A DNA stretch of 64,000 nucleotides from Dyella_B nitratireducens (GTDB lineage: Bacteria; Pseudomonadota; Gammaproteobacteria; Xanthomonadales; Rhodanobacteraceae): the NCBI RefSeq assembly GCF_049532905.1, contig NZ_CP064032.1, positions 1,302,001 to 1,366,000 of the forward strand, written 5' to 3'. This document shows, piece by piece, positions 43,609-53,173 of the stretch. The notes under the pieces are model-generated. The model was given only the letters and a program-made list of their open reading frames with translations, had not been told where the DNA came from and did not search any database. The stretch's first letter is position 1. Every line of letters starts with the position of its first letter. A program made the translations under genes and the position numbers.

Positions 43609-45528
43609 TCAGTCCGCCGGCTGCAGCAGCGATTGCGCCTTCGTCAGAAGGTCTCCCATGTCGAACGGCTTGATCAAGGCTTCCGTTGCATCGCCCAGGG
43701 CGTTGTCTTCCAGCCATTCCGAATCTGCATAACCGGTCATCAATATCACGCGGAGCTCGGGCAACTGTTTTCGTGCCTGGCAGCACAACTCATGGCCATC
43801 GATGGCCGGCAGATCGATGTCCGACAGAAGAAGATCCCACGAGGCGCCACCGGCAAGCAGTGACAGTGCCTCATGGCCGGAGGCTGCCTCCACGACTTCG
43901 TTGCCTAGCTGGCGCAAGCGTGTCGCGATGGAGTGGCGAATGGTTTCGTTGTCTTCCGCTACCAGAATGTGAAAGCCATGCAGATCAGGGGCCGGGCTGG
44001 CGTTTTTCAGCGGCATGGTTTCCGTGCTTGCCGCGCTATCGCAAGGCAAGTAGAGCAAGACGCAGGTGCCAGCGCCGGGACTGCTTCGGATATCCACCGC
44101 GCCGTTGTATTGCGCAACGAAATCGTAAACCATCGAAAGGCCGAGACCCGTGCCATATCCTTCCGGTTTCGTGGTGAAGAAGGGCTCGAAAGCACGTTGA
44201 AGGACGTCTTCGCTCATGCCTGGACCATCGTCGGCCACGGCGATCTCGATATACGTGCTATGGGCGGGGCCAAACGCTACGCGAACGTCACTGTCGTCCT
44301 GCGTGCATGGGCGGCAGGTTATGCGCATATGCCCGTGGCCGCCCATCGCATCCCGCGAGTTGACGGCGAGATTGACCAGGGCGCTTTCCAATTGATCGCT
44401 GTCACACACCAGCAGAGGGAGCTCATCCGAATGCGAAACGTCAAGTGTGATGTCGTCACCCAGGGTGCGGCCGAGCAGCTCGCGCATCGATTGCAGCACT
44501 TTACTGACGCTGATGAGATGGCTGGGCGAGTTGTGCCGGCGTAACAACGAGAGCAGCCGCTGGGTAAGCCGGCCAGCGTGCATGGCGGTATGCAGGGACG
44601 CCATCATGTGGTGCCTGGCCTGTACGATGCCACCCTGGTCAAGGCTGAGCGATCCCAGCTCCAGCGAGCTGATGATGCCTTGCAAGGCATTGTTGAAATC
44701 GTGCGTGATACCACCGGTAAGGCGGCCGATGGCCTCTATTTTCTGGGCGTGTACGAGCTGGCTGCGGGCTTCTTGAAGACGGTGCTCCATGAGTTTCTGC
44801 TGGGTGCAGTCGTGGATGAGTACTGCGAATCCGATCAGGGAGCCATCGCCTTCATGAACCGGCTGCATCTCCACTTCCGCTGGAAAACGCAAGCCGCTTG
44901 CATGCATCAGTTCGCACTCGGCCTTGATGTGACTGCCGGAAGCTGCCGATCGCAGTAATTGCGTGGAAAGCGCTGCTTCCGGGAAGAAGGCCGAGAACGG
45001 GTGACCCACGATACCCTCAGCCGAAAAACCCGTGATGCGCCGCATGCCTAGATTCCAGTCGATCACGCTGCCATGCGGATCCAGCATGCAGATCGCGTGC
45101 TCGGGCGCGCCCTGCATGAACAGGCGAAGGCGGCGCTCGGATTCGCGCAGGCGATCGTGGGTGAGCCGATTCAAGTGCATGTCGCGCAAAATCATGGCGT
45201 AGCCATGTGCATGCTCATCATGCTTCTTCAGTACATGCACGGATATTTCCAGACGAATGCGGCGGTTGTGTTTGCCGAGCATCCAGGATTCAAACCGGGC
45301 CTGTTCGCCGGAAAGATCCGCTTTGAGTGCCAGATCCAGTACGTTGGCGCTGTCTGGGGCCGGATAGATGCTGGTGTAGTGCTTGCCTAGCAGTTCACGC
45401 GTCTGCTGCTCACCAAACAGCAGATGCCCATGATGGCAGGCAATGATATGGCCGTGAATATCCAGAATAAGAAGCGTGAGATCGGTTTGGGCAAGACGAG
45501 ACAGCGCGCGGTGCGAGGCAGTTTCCAT
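43609..45528 (-). CDS. PAS-domain hybrid sensor histidine kinase with C-terminal receiver
   Basis: 639 residues, no clear membrane helix, so a cytoplasmic sensor. Two PAS-like domains (about 12-120 and 130-245) are followed by a dimerisation helix with the phospho-acceptor His276 in TGGITHDFNNALQ and a HATPase domain (NLAVNSRDAMGG, VADDGPGMSEDVLQ, GTGLGLSMVYDFV). The receiver starts near 517 (HILVAEDNE) with phospho-acceptor Asp570 in LLSDIDLP and Lys in LIKPFD. The HDFNN type is common in NtrB-like hybrid kinases. No cognate response regulator lies next to it. Its position before the exopolysaccharide operon is suggestive but does not prove control. Confidence 0.92.
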   Translation of the reverse strand: METASHRALSRLAQTDLTLLILDIHGHIIACHHGHLLFGEQQTRELLGKHYTSIYPAPDSANVLDLALKADLSGEQARFESWMLGKHNRRIRLEISVHVLKKHDEHAHGYAMILRDMHLNRLTHDRLRESERRLRLFMQGAPEHAICMLDPHGSVIDWNLGMRRITGFSAEGIVGHPFSAFFPEAALSTQLLRSAASGSHIKAECELMHASGLRFPAEVEMQPVHEGDGSLIGFAVLIHDCTQQKLMEHRLQEARSQLVHAQKIEAIGRLTGGITHDFNNALQGIISSLELGSLSLDQGGIVQARHHMMASLHTAMHAGRLTQRLLSLLRRHNSPSHLISVSKVLQSMRELLGRTLGDDITLDVSHSDELPLLVCDSDQLESALVNLAVNSRDAMGGHGHMRITCRPCTQDDSDVRVAFGPAHSTYIEIAVADDGPGMSEDVLQRAFEPFFTTKPEGYGTGLGLSMVYDFVAQYNGAVDIRSSPGAGTCVLLYLPCDSAASTETMPLKNASPAPDLHGFHILVAEDNETIRHSIATRLRQLGNEVVEAASGHEALSLLAGGASWDLLLSDIDLPAIDGHELCCQARKQLPELRVILMTGYADSEWLEDNALGDATEALIKPFDMGDLLTKAQSLLQPAD

Positions 45529-46072
45529 GATTTGGCTTTAGACACGTGACGCTGAATGGGTAATGCAGCGTCAGCCGTTTCACCAGACACTGCGCCTATG
45601 CTTTGCGTCAGCGAATGACACCATGCTCATACATGACCGGCAGCCGATTTATTCCTGCCCTTCAACCACACATGACGTCCGGTTGGTGTAATAAACACAC
45701 CGTGTCAACGCGTCAGCTTCCAAGCGCAACGGTCTTGCTCCTGCCTTGCCGTAGAAACTACGCCATGACAACGGCAACATCCTTGCTGCCACAAGCCCCT
45801 CACCGTTGGGTCCGTTTAAGATGATCGGAATACTGTGATGGGGTTGTGAACCCTTTGCATTCGCGTGCGATAAAATAATGAGATTTATACATATTGCGGA
45901 ATATGGCTATGTATATATCTTTACGTCGCTGTCGCGAGTCTGTCGTCTCGATGTGAAAGCACCATGAGAGCGATGGCACATCGGCACTCCCATCACATGA
46001 CTGATCGAATGATGGATCGATAGGATGAAAGCGCCTAAGGGAGCAACGCGGCGGTGATCTGTATGCCGGCCT
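45529..46072. other. Intergenic region without recognised gene
   Basis: This 544-base gap lies between the sensor kinase start and the glgX stop. It includes an AT-rich stretch at about 45865-45925 (TTTATACATATTGCGG ... TATGTATATAT) that could hold the kinase promoter or serve as an untranslated end for the glg operon. No terminator with a T-run or gene could be supported. Confidence 0.4.
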
Positions 46073-48226
46073 TTATCGCGTCTTTGCTGCTCTAGCCCGA
46101 TACAAGGCCAGTGACCTTGCTGGCACGGTTGCATGCTCTGCATGGATGACCGGCGGATCGCCCGCCGTGTTGATCAACAAGCGCCATTCCTGCTTGCCGG
46201 CATCGTTGGGCAGCACGAAATCCACATCTTCGAAGTGACCGTTGATCAATAGCAACAGCGTGGTGTCGGCGCCCGGCCGCTTGATGCCCGTGGGCTTGGC
46301 GCGTCCGTCGAGCAACATGGCCAGGCAACGCTCGTCGGGGTTGTGCCACTGTGCTTCGGTGAATTCACGTCCATGCTGCGTCAGCCACGTGACGTCGCGA
46401 ATGCCGAATTCCTCATCGACCAGACCTTGTAGAAAGCGGCTGCGCCGCAGCAGGGGATAGTCGCGGCGCAAGCGGGTGAGCCGACGCACGAAATCGGTAA
46501 GCGCACGTTGCTCGCCAGCTGCGGGCCAGTCGAGCCACGTGACGTTGTTGTCCTGGCAATAGGCATTGTTGTTGCCGCCTTGGGTACGCGCGAATTCGTC
46601 ACCTGCCAGGAGCATCGGGGTACCCTGCGAAAGCAGCAGGGTTGCAAGCATGTTGCGCATCTGGCGTTGACGCAGGGCGCGAATATCAGGGTTGTCGGTA
46701 TAACCTTCTTCGCCGTGGTTCCAGCTCAGGTTGTTGTCGGTGCCATCGCGGTTGTTTTCACGATTGGCTTCGTTGTGCTTGGTGTTGTAGCTGACCAGGT
46801 CGTTGAGCGTGAAGCCATCGTGTGCGGTGACGAAGTTGATCGACGCGTTGGGCCGGCGTCCACGCTGGTCGAACAGATCGGCCGAGCCGGTGAGACGTGT
46901 GGCGAAATCGGGCAGCCATCCTTCGTCACCGCGCCAGAACGCGCGTGTGGCGTCACGGAATCGGTCGTTCCATTCGGCCCAGCCAGGCAGGAACTTGCCA
47001 GCCTGGTAACCGCCGGGGCCAATATCCCAGGGCTCGGCGATGAGTTTGACGCGGCCCAGGATGGGATCTTGCCGGCAGGCGTCGAGAAAGCCGCCACCCT
47101 GGTCGAAGCCATGCGATTCGCGGCCGAGAATGGTGGCCAGATCGAAGCGGAAACCATCCACGCGCATGTCGGTGGCCCAGTAGCGCAAGGAGTCCATCAC
47201 CATTTGCAGTACGCGCGGATGGCTGAGATTGAGCGTGTTGCCGGTGCCGGTGTCGTTGATGTAGTAGCGGCGTTCGTCGGCAAGGCGGTAATAGGTGGCA
47301 TTGTCGATGCCGCGCAGCGATAGCGTGGGACCCAGGTGATTGCCTTCGGCAGTGTGGTTGTAAACCACGTCAAGGATCACCTCCAGCCCGGCATCGTGCA
47401 GATGCGCCACCATTTCCTTGAACTCCGCTATGGCAGAGGTGGCCATGTAACGCGGATGCGGCGCGAAGAAACCGATGGTGTTGTAGCCCCAGTAATTGCG
47501 CAGGCCTACTTCAAGCAAATGCTTGTCGTCGATGAAGGCATGTATCGGCATCAGCTCCACCGAGGTCACGCCGAGCGAGCGAATGTAATCGACCACCGGT
47601 TGATGCGCGAAGCCGGCGAACGTGCCGCGCAGCGGCTCCGGTACTTGCGGGTGCAGCATGGTGTAGCCGCGCAGGTGCGCTTCATAGATGATCGCGCGAT
47701 CCCATGGCACGCCGGGCCAGTAGTGGTTGCCCCAGGTAAAGGCCGGATCGATCACGCGCGACTTGGGCATGTAAGGTGCACTGTCGCGTCCGTCGAAACT
47801 GAGATCGCCGTCGGGATGGCCGATGGTGTAGCCGAACAACGCATCGTGCCAGGTCAGTTCGCCGATGATCTGCTTGGCGTACGGATCGAGCAGCAGCTTG
47901 TTCGGATTGAAGCGGTGGCCGGCTTCGGGTTCGTAAGGGCCATGCACGCGATAGCCATAAAGCTGTCCCGGACGCGCATCCGGCAGATAGCCATGCCAGA
48001 TTTCGTCGGTGTATTCGGGCAGCGTAACGCGCTCGGTTTCATTGCCTTCGTCGTCGAACAGGCACAGCTCCACCTTGGTGGCGTGCGCGGAGAACAGCGC
48101 AAAGTTCACGCCGAGCCCATCCCACGTGGCGCCAAGCGGAAAAGGCAATCCTTCGCGCAGGCTATTGCTGTGGGATGTCGTCCCCGTGATGCGGCGTGGA
48201 GGCGCGGATTTGCTCATGACGTCCAT
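46073..48226 (-). CDS. glgX: Glycogen debranching enzyme (isoamylase type)
   Basis: 717 residues; ATG 48226 or ATG 48217 can start it. Hydrolyses alpha-1,6 branches of limit dextrins. An N-terminal CBM48 (PFPLGATWDGLGVNFALFSAHATKVELCLFD) precedes the GH13 barrel: DVVYNHTAEG, VDGFRFDLATILG with the nucleophile Asp, LIAEPWDIGPGGYQ with the acid Glu, and NFVTAHDGFTLNDLVSYN with the transition-state Asp. It is the last gene of the minus-strand glycogen/trehalose operon and would feed linear maltodextrins to TreY and MalQ. Confidence 0.95.
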   Translation of the reverse strand: MDVMSKSAPPRRITGTTSHSNSLREGLPFPLGATWDGLGVNFALFSAHATKVELCLFDDEGNETERVTLPEYTDEIWHGYLPDARPGQLYGYRVHGPYEPEAGHRFNPNKLLLDPYAKQIIGELTWHDALFGYTIGHPDGDLSFDGRDSAPYMPKSRVIDPAFTWGNHYWPGVPWDRAIIYEAHLRGYTMLHPQVPEPLRGTFAGFAHQPVVDYIRSLGVTSVELMPIHAFIDDKHLLEVGLRNYWGYNTIGFFAPHPRYMATSAIAEFKEMVAHLHDAGLEVILDVVYNHTAEGNHLGPTLSLRGIDNATYYRLADERRYYINDTGTGNTLNLSHPRVLQMVMDSLRYWATDMRVDGFRFDLATILGRESHGFDQGGGFLDACRQDPILGRVKLIAEPWDIGPGGYQAGKFLPGWAEWNDRFRDATRAFWRGDEGWLPDFATRLTGSADLFDQRGRRPNASINFVTAHDGFTLNDLVSYNTKHNEANRENNRDGTDNNLSWNHGEEGYTDNPDIRALRQRQMRNMLATLLLSQGTPMLLAGDEFARTQGGNNNAYCQDNNVTWLDWPAAGEQRALTDFVRRLTRLRRDYPLLRRSRFLQGLVDEEFGIRDVTWLTQHGREFTEAQWHNPDERCLAMLLDGRAKPTGIKRPGADTTLLLLINGHFEDVDFVLPNDAGKQEWRLLINTAGDPPVIHAEHATVPARSLALYRARAAKTR

Positions 48227-48278
48227 CTGCTTGATGGTCTATGACCAGCCTGTGCGTTTCGTCGCAGCCTTCTCACGC

Positions 48279-48467
48279 TCATTTTTTCTCCTTTTTCTTT
48301 TCATCTCCTCGCTGCGATGCATGGCGTTCCTCCGCCAGCACCAGCTTCTCGGCCATCAGCCAATGGCGGGTTTCCTGGCCCACGGGGCGTCCTTCCGATT
48401 CCCAGATGCTGTGAGCGATCTCGCTGATGCGAGCATGCCGTTCGGCGAGCGAGCGTCGGGTTTTCAT
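48279..48467 (-). CDS. Small DUF2934-family protein
   Basis: 62 residues. The sequence RHARISEIAHSIWESEGRP followed by HWLMAEKLV is the signature of DUF2934, a short domain of unknown function found as stand-alone proteins near carbohydrate and stress genes. The C-terminus is strongly charged (GDEKKKEKK). It starts ten bases after the treY stop and ends about 50 bases before glgX, so it is an operon member. Function is unknown; the position suggests a regulatory or accessory role in alpha-glucan metabolism. Confidence 0.8.
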   Translation of the reverse strand: MKTRRSLAERHARISEIAHSIWESEGRPVGQETRHWLMAEKLVLAEERHASQRGDEKKKEKK

Positions 48468-48476
48468 GAATGTGAC

Positions 48477-51170
48477 TCAAGAGAGCAGCACGGCAACAGG
48501 CCATTCGGAAAACAGCATAGGTACGGACAACCCCTGGGAGCCGTCCTGGTGTGTTCGATGCGTAAATAAATCAGTGAAGGTGCAGGCGCCGTCATCGGCG
48601 GGACAGATCACGGCGGTATCGCTCCAGAAATCCTTGTCTACCATGGGGCGATCGTCATTCACCATGTTTTCGGCGCATAGCCTCGGCACGGCCACTAGCA
48701 AGCGATGGTTTTCATGGCGACGAAGAAACGCGACGATGTGGTCGCGTCGCCAGCCGGTCACTTGCAGCGGCTCATAGCCGCCGCGCAGGAACAATTCCGG
48801 CCAGCGGTGGCGGGCGCGCAACAGGCGATGAATCAACTGCTGTTTGATCAAGCCATTGCGATATTCTGCCAGCAATGGATCAGGCAGCAGATTGCCGTCG
48901 AGACTGGTTTTGCGCGAATCGTAATCGACGTGGCGACGATTGTCCGGATCCACCAGCGACTGGTCCCAATACTCGGTGCCCTGGTACAGATCGGGAACGC
49001 CAGGCACGGTCAGCCGCAATGCAACCGCGGCGAGACCATTCAGCGCGCCTGGTGCATCAAGGCTGTGCGCGGCAGCGTGAATGCTGTCACGCAGGTGCGC
49101 GTAACGTGGCGAAACAAGAATATCCCGCACCGTCGCCTTGCAGGCTTCTTCGTAGATGGGGTTGAGCGTGGTCCATCGGGTATCCAGCTTGGCTTCGCGC
49201 TCGGCTTTCAGAAACCATGCCTCGACGCGCTCTGCGAAGGCCTTCAATCCGTTTTCGTCGTTGGGTTGCAGATCCAACGGCCATGCGCCCAGCAGGGTTT
49301 GCAGCAACATCCATAGTGCGCCATGGGAAGGGCGGTTGGGACCTTCCAGTTCCGTCATCCAGCGGCTCGCCTGGTCGGCGAACCAGCGTGCGCGTTCGCT
49401 GAGCACGGCGAGTCTGGCGCGCACGTCTTCGCCGCGCTTGTGATCGTGCGTGGCGGTAGCAAGCAGCGAGCGGGGCCACGCATGGGCGCGCTGCTGCATG
49501 AGGACGTGGAAGCGGTACGGATCGATCGCCATGATGCGCGGATCGCTGCCGACCTCGTTGCGTGATAGCAGCACGCCATAACGATAGAACGCCGTGTCCT
49601 CCACTGCCTTCGCATTCAAGGTTGCGGACAGTTGCTCGAACAGGCGCCGCGCCATCTGCAGATGGCGCCGCTCGGAAAGCGTGTTCAACCAGCGCGCCTT
49701 GGTTTCCAGCAGATATTGCCGCAAGTACGCGCGGTGTGCGGTGAGATCGGGGGCGCCATCTTTCGTTGCGCGCTCGAACACGTGCTCCAAGGTATGGCGG
49801 TCTTCATCGCTGGCGGTGCCGGTGCCCAGGTAGGTGCGGTACACGGGCATCTGTTCCAGCACTTCGCTCACGACACATTGCAGGGCCCAGGGCGTGACAT
49901 CGCCGGACTCGGGCGTATCCGCCACAAAACGGCTGAGCGCACGTGCGCAGCGGGCGAGGTCGGTGGCAAGCGGGGCGTCCAACATATCGCGGCGGGCCCT
50001 GCGTTCTTCGTTGCCGAAGTGCTGTGAGCGTCCCGTCAGCGCTTCCCACGCCGGGGCAAGTTCCGCACGGCCGTGGTTGTCGTGCAGCAATGCGCTTACC
50101 TGGTTCATGAAATCGTAGCCGGTGGTGCCGTCGACCGGCCATTCGTCGCGCAGCGTTTCGTCGTGCGCCAGGATTTTCTCCACATGCAACGTGATGCGGC
50201 GCGCTGGCTGGCGCGGATCGATACGCGCGGCGCGATCCACTCGCAAGCGCAATTTGCGCAGGTAATCGCGCGGCTGGGTCAGCCCGTCGACATGGTCGAT
50301 GCGCAGGCCGTCGATCATGCCTTCGCGGATCAGGCGCAAGGGCAGGGCGTGCACGGCGTCGAACACGTCGTCGCGTTCCGTAGCCAGTGCCACCAGCGAA
50401 TCGATGTCGAAAAAACGCCGGTAATTGATCACCTGGCTAGCGCTGCGCCACCATGCGAGCCGGTAATGCTGCAAGTCGAGGAAACGGCGCATCAACGCCT
50501 TGTCGGCATGCAGCTGGGCGATGGCATGATCGATATGCGCATACAGGCTCTTGTCCTGCATGGCCAGCCGCACAGCATCGATGGCGTCGCTGGCGTTTTT
50601 GAAGCGCGGCAATCCCTGATCGGCCAAATCGAACAGCAGCCGCAGGCTCTGCTCGGAAATCGGCAGCTTGGTGCCTGGTACGCTGAGCGCAATTGTCGTG
50701 CCGCCCACGTGCCGCTCCACCTGCAGATCGCCGCGTGCCAGCGTCTGCTCCAAGGGCACGGCAAGGATGGGCAACCATAATTTGCCGCTCGTATGCGGTG
50801 CGTGCCAGTCGATGTCGAAGTAATGCGCATAGCGGCTGGCACGCCCCATCGCCAACACATCGTTCCACCACGGATTGGCGACATCGGCCGCCATGTGGTT
50901 GGGCACGATATCCAGAATCGCGCTCATGCCATGGGTGTGCAGGGTCTGGATAAACCTGGCGAGCGCCGGTTCGCCGCCCAGTTCCGGGTTCACGATCATC
51001 GGATTGATCACATCGTAGCCGTGCATGGAGCCGGGCCGCGACATCGCGATGGGTGAGAGATACACGTGGCTGAGGCCAAGCGCGGCGAAATAAGGCACAT
51101 GCTCGGCCGCGGCGAGAAAATCGAACTCGTGGTTGAGCTGCAGGCGGATCGTGGCGAGCAACTCGTTCAT
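48477..51170 (-). CDS. treY: Maltooligosyl trehalose synthase
   Basis: Converts the reducing end of maltodextrins to an alpha,alpha-1,1 linkage. ATG 51170 overlaps the malQ stop by four bases and gives a normal start (MNELLATIRLQLNHEF) and 897 residues; the frame extends 72 codons upstream without a homologous start. GH13 features: YFAALGLSHVYLSPIAMSRPGSMHGYD, ILDIVPNHMA, LRIDHVDGLTQPRDYL with the nucleophile Asp, and TATHDHKRGEDVRARL near the C-terminal third, typical of TreY. With TreZ it makes trehalose from glycogen. Confidence 0.95.
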   Translation of the reverse strand: MNELLATIRLQLNHEFDFLAAAEHVPYFAALGLSHVYLSPIAMSRPGSMHGYDVINPMIVNPELGGEPALARFIQTLHTHGMSAILDIVPNHMAADVANPWWNDVLAMGRASRYAHYFDIDWHAPHTSGKLWLPILAVPLEQTLARGDLQVERHVGGTTIALSVPGTKLPISEQSLRLLFDLADQGLPRFKNASDAIDAVRLAMQDKSLYAHIDHAIAQLHADKALMRRFLDLQHYRLAWWRSASQVINYRRFFDIDSLVALATERDDVFDAVHALPLRLIREGMIDGLRIDHVDGLTQPRDYLRKLRLRVDRAARIDPRQPARRITLHVEKILAHDETLRDEWPVDGTTGYDFMNQVSALLHDNHGRAELAPAWEALTGRSQHFGNEERRARRDMLDAPLATDLARCARALSRFVADTPESGDVTPWALQCVVSEVLEQMPVYRTYLGTGTASDEDRHTLEHVFERATKDGAPDLTAHRAYLRQYLLETKARWLNTLSERRHLQMARRLFEQLSATLNAKAVEDTAFYRYGVLLSRNEVGSDPRIMAIDPYRFHVLMQQRAHAWPRSLLATATHDHKRGEDVRARLAVLSERARWFADQASRWMTELEGPNRPSHGALWMLLQTLLGAWPLDLQPNDENGLKAFAERVEAWFLKAEREAKLDTRWTTLNPIYEEACKATVRDILVSPRYAHLRDSIHAAAHSLDAPGALNGLAAVALRLTVPGVPDLYQGTEYWDQSLVDPDNRRHVDYDSRKTSLDGNLLPDPLLAEYRNGLIKQQLIHRLLRARHRWPELFLRGGYEPLQVTGWRRDHIVAFLRRHENHRLLVAVPRLCAENMVNDDRPMVDKDFWSDTAVICPADDGACTFTDLFTHRTHQDGSQGLSVPMLFSEWPVAVLLS

Positions 51171-53173
51171 GCGGGCATTGCCTGCTTCAGGCTGTTGTCG
51201 ATGGATAGCAACACGGGTTGCAGTGTTTCGACGGCGTTTTCCGGCAAACGGTGCTGCCAGTTGGGATGGCTGTCGATAGTGCCGGGGAGATTGGGTTGTT
51301 CCTTGCGGGCGAGGGCGTCTTCGAGGGGAATGAGCAGCAAGGGCGACGGTGTTTGGGCGAGATAGTCGACATAGCGCGTATGCCACGCCCCTCCCATGGC
51401 AACATCCAAGCGTGCGATATCTTGTTCACGCATCTGCATGCGTTGACGAAGTTCATCGCCGCCCCACCGATGCACCTTCGCAAGCTCCGTAATGTCCACA
51501 CCTTCCCGCCACCCTGCCAGCGGCGGCAAATCATGTGTCGTCGTCATCGCCACCGCATTCTTGCGCCATGACTTCGGCGACAGGAAATCCCCATTTTCGT
51601 CACGCGTGAACAACAGCACATCCATGCCCAACACCCCGCGGGCCGCGAGCACATCGCGCAAACCTTCGGGCACCGTGCCCAGATCTTCGCCGATCACGAT
51701 GCAGCGGTGCCGCCAGGATTCCAGTGCCGTCATGCGCAGCAGATCCTGCAGCGGCTGGCGGATATAGCCGCCTTCGGTAGCGGACCCGCCTTCCGGCAAC
51801 ACCCATAGATGCTGGAAGCCGATGATGTGATCCATGCGGATGCCGCCGCCGCGTGCCATGTTTGCGCGCAGCAGTTCGATGAAGGGGCGGAAGCCGCTGG
51901 TTTTCAATCCCCATGGCGAATAAGAGGTAACGCCCCAGCGCTGCCCATCGGGATTGAACGCATCGGGCGGCGCGCCCAGTTCCAGCCCGTCCAGCACGTG
52001 TTCGCGCCATGCCCATGCTTCACTGCCGCCGGCTTCGAAACCGACGGCAAGATCCCAGATCAAGCCGATGCGCTGCCCGGCGGTGTATGCCAGCGCACAG
52101 GTCTTGTCCCAGCTGCGCGCAGCAAGCCATTGCAAAAAGATCTCGAAATCCACGCCAGCTGCATGCGTTTGCGCAAAGTGGCGCGTAACGGCTTCATCGC
52201 GCCAATCCTCTTTCCATTGCTTCCATGCGGTGGATTCACTTCGCGATGCCGCCTCGGCTTGCCGTGCTGCGAGCAGCGCGTGCTGGCGCAGCATATCGCC
52301 ACCTTGTGCCGTGAAACGTGCCAGATCATCGCGCAGGCTCTGTGGCGCGCGAGGGAGCTGCCTATGCAGCAAGCCAAAGACATGCCGACGCAAGGCGTAT
52401 GCTTGTGGCCAGTCGACCCGTGTGTTTTGTTGCGCCTGTTGCCACATCGATGCGATATCGCTTTGCCGGATGGCATCTTGCAGGGCCGATGCACCCAGCA
52501 CCTGCGTGGCGTCGGCATGTAGCCAGTTGAGAAAGCCGCGATGCGATGGCGAATACGGGCTGCTGTGTGTGCGGATGGGACTCATCGCATGCACGGGACT
52601 GAGCGCCAACGCATCGCCACCGGCATGGCCGATGGTGTCGGCCAGTTGCGCCACGGCAAGGCTGTCGCCCACACCGCCGTCGGCGGAATGACGCAACGAA
52701 TAAACCTGCGCGCCAAGACCCCAGGCTCGATGTTTTTGCATGCCCAATGCATCGCCGATGCCGAAGCAACGCCGCGGCGCTACCGCCAACACCAGCTGAT
52801 TCGGTCCGATGCCGAGCTGGTAATAGCCATGGCGTGCGGGCGCGCGGCATTTGCCATCGCCAAGCATCACCAGCGCGTGCTCCTCGCCCGCTTCGTCGCA
52901 AGCGGTGATGGAGGCCGCATGGCGTACCGCTTGCGGCAAGTCGAACACCTCATCCACGTCGGCGGTGATAAGTGCAGGTACGCTGTTGGCGCGTTCCTCG
53001 ATCAACTTTCGGCTCGTTTCACGGCTTGCCGCATCGTGGGAAGGCCATTGCATCGCATCGAGCAGGCCATGCAGGGTGTCGTTCGACAGGGATCGAGCCT
53101 GCCCGTAGGCATCCGTCCAACGAGTGCCGATGCCGGCGGCATGCGCCAGGGTTTCAAGCGATGAATCGCTCAC
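51167..53173 (-). CDS. malQ: 4-alpha-glucanotransferase (amylomaltase)
   Basis: 668 residues from GTG 53173, which has AGGGAG seven bases upstream; TTG 53179 is too close to that site. A GH77 enzyme that disproportionates maltodextrins. Motifs: DALALSPVHAMSPI and SSPYSPSHRGFLNW, GLIWDLAVGFEAGGSEAW, GIRMDHIIGFQHLWVLPEG with the nucleophile Asp, CIVIGEDLGTVPEGLRDVL with the acid Glu, and TTTHDLPPLAGW. It overlaps treZ by about 20 bases and treY by four, showing compact co-translation. Confidence 0.95.
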   Translation of the reverse strand: MSDSSLETLAHAAGIGTRWTDAYGQARSLSNDTLHGLLDAMQWPSHDAASRETSRKLIEERANSVPALITADVDEVFDLPQAVRHAASITACDEAGEEHALVMLGDGKCRAPARHGYYQLGIGPNQLVLAVAPRRCFGIGDALGMQKHRAWGLGAQVYSLRHSADGGVGDSLAVAQLADTIGHAGGDALALSPVHAMSPIRTHSSPYSPSHRGFLNWLHADATQVLGASALQDAIRQSDIASMWQQAQQNTRVDWPQAYALRRHVFGLLHRQLPRAPQSLRDDLARFTAQGGDMLRQHALLAARQAEAASRSESTAWKQWKEDWRDEAVTRHFAQTHAAGVDFEIFLQWLAARSWDKTCALAYTAGQRIGLIWDLAVGFEAGGSEAWAWREHVLDGLELGAPPDAFNPDGQRWGVTSYSPWGLKTSGFRPFIELLRANMARGGGIRMDHIIGFQHLWVLPEGGSATEGGYIRQPLQDLLRMTALESWRHRCIVIGEDLGTVPEGLRDVLAARGVLGMDVLLFTRDENGDFLSPKSWRKNAVAMTTTHDLPPLAGWREGVDITELAKVHRWGGDELRQRMQMREQDIARLDVAMGGAWHTRYVDYLAQTPSPLLLIPLEDALARKEQPNLPGTIDSHPNWQHRLPENAVETLQPVLLSIDNSLKQAMPA

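Noticed and set aside
43297..43863. 188-codon + strand frame in the gap beyond the sensor kinase gene
   Set aside because: Its second half is antisense to the receiver domain and the first half has no family likeness or ribosome binding site.
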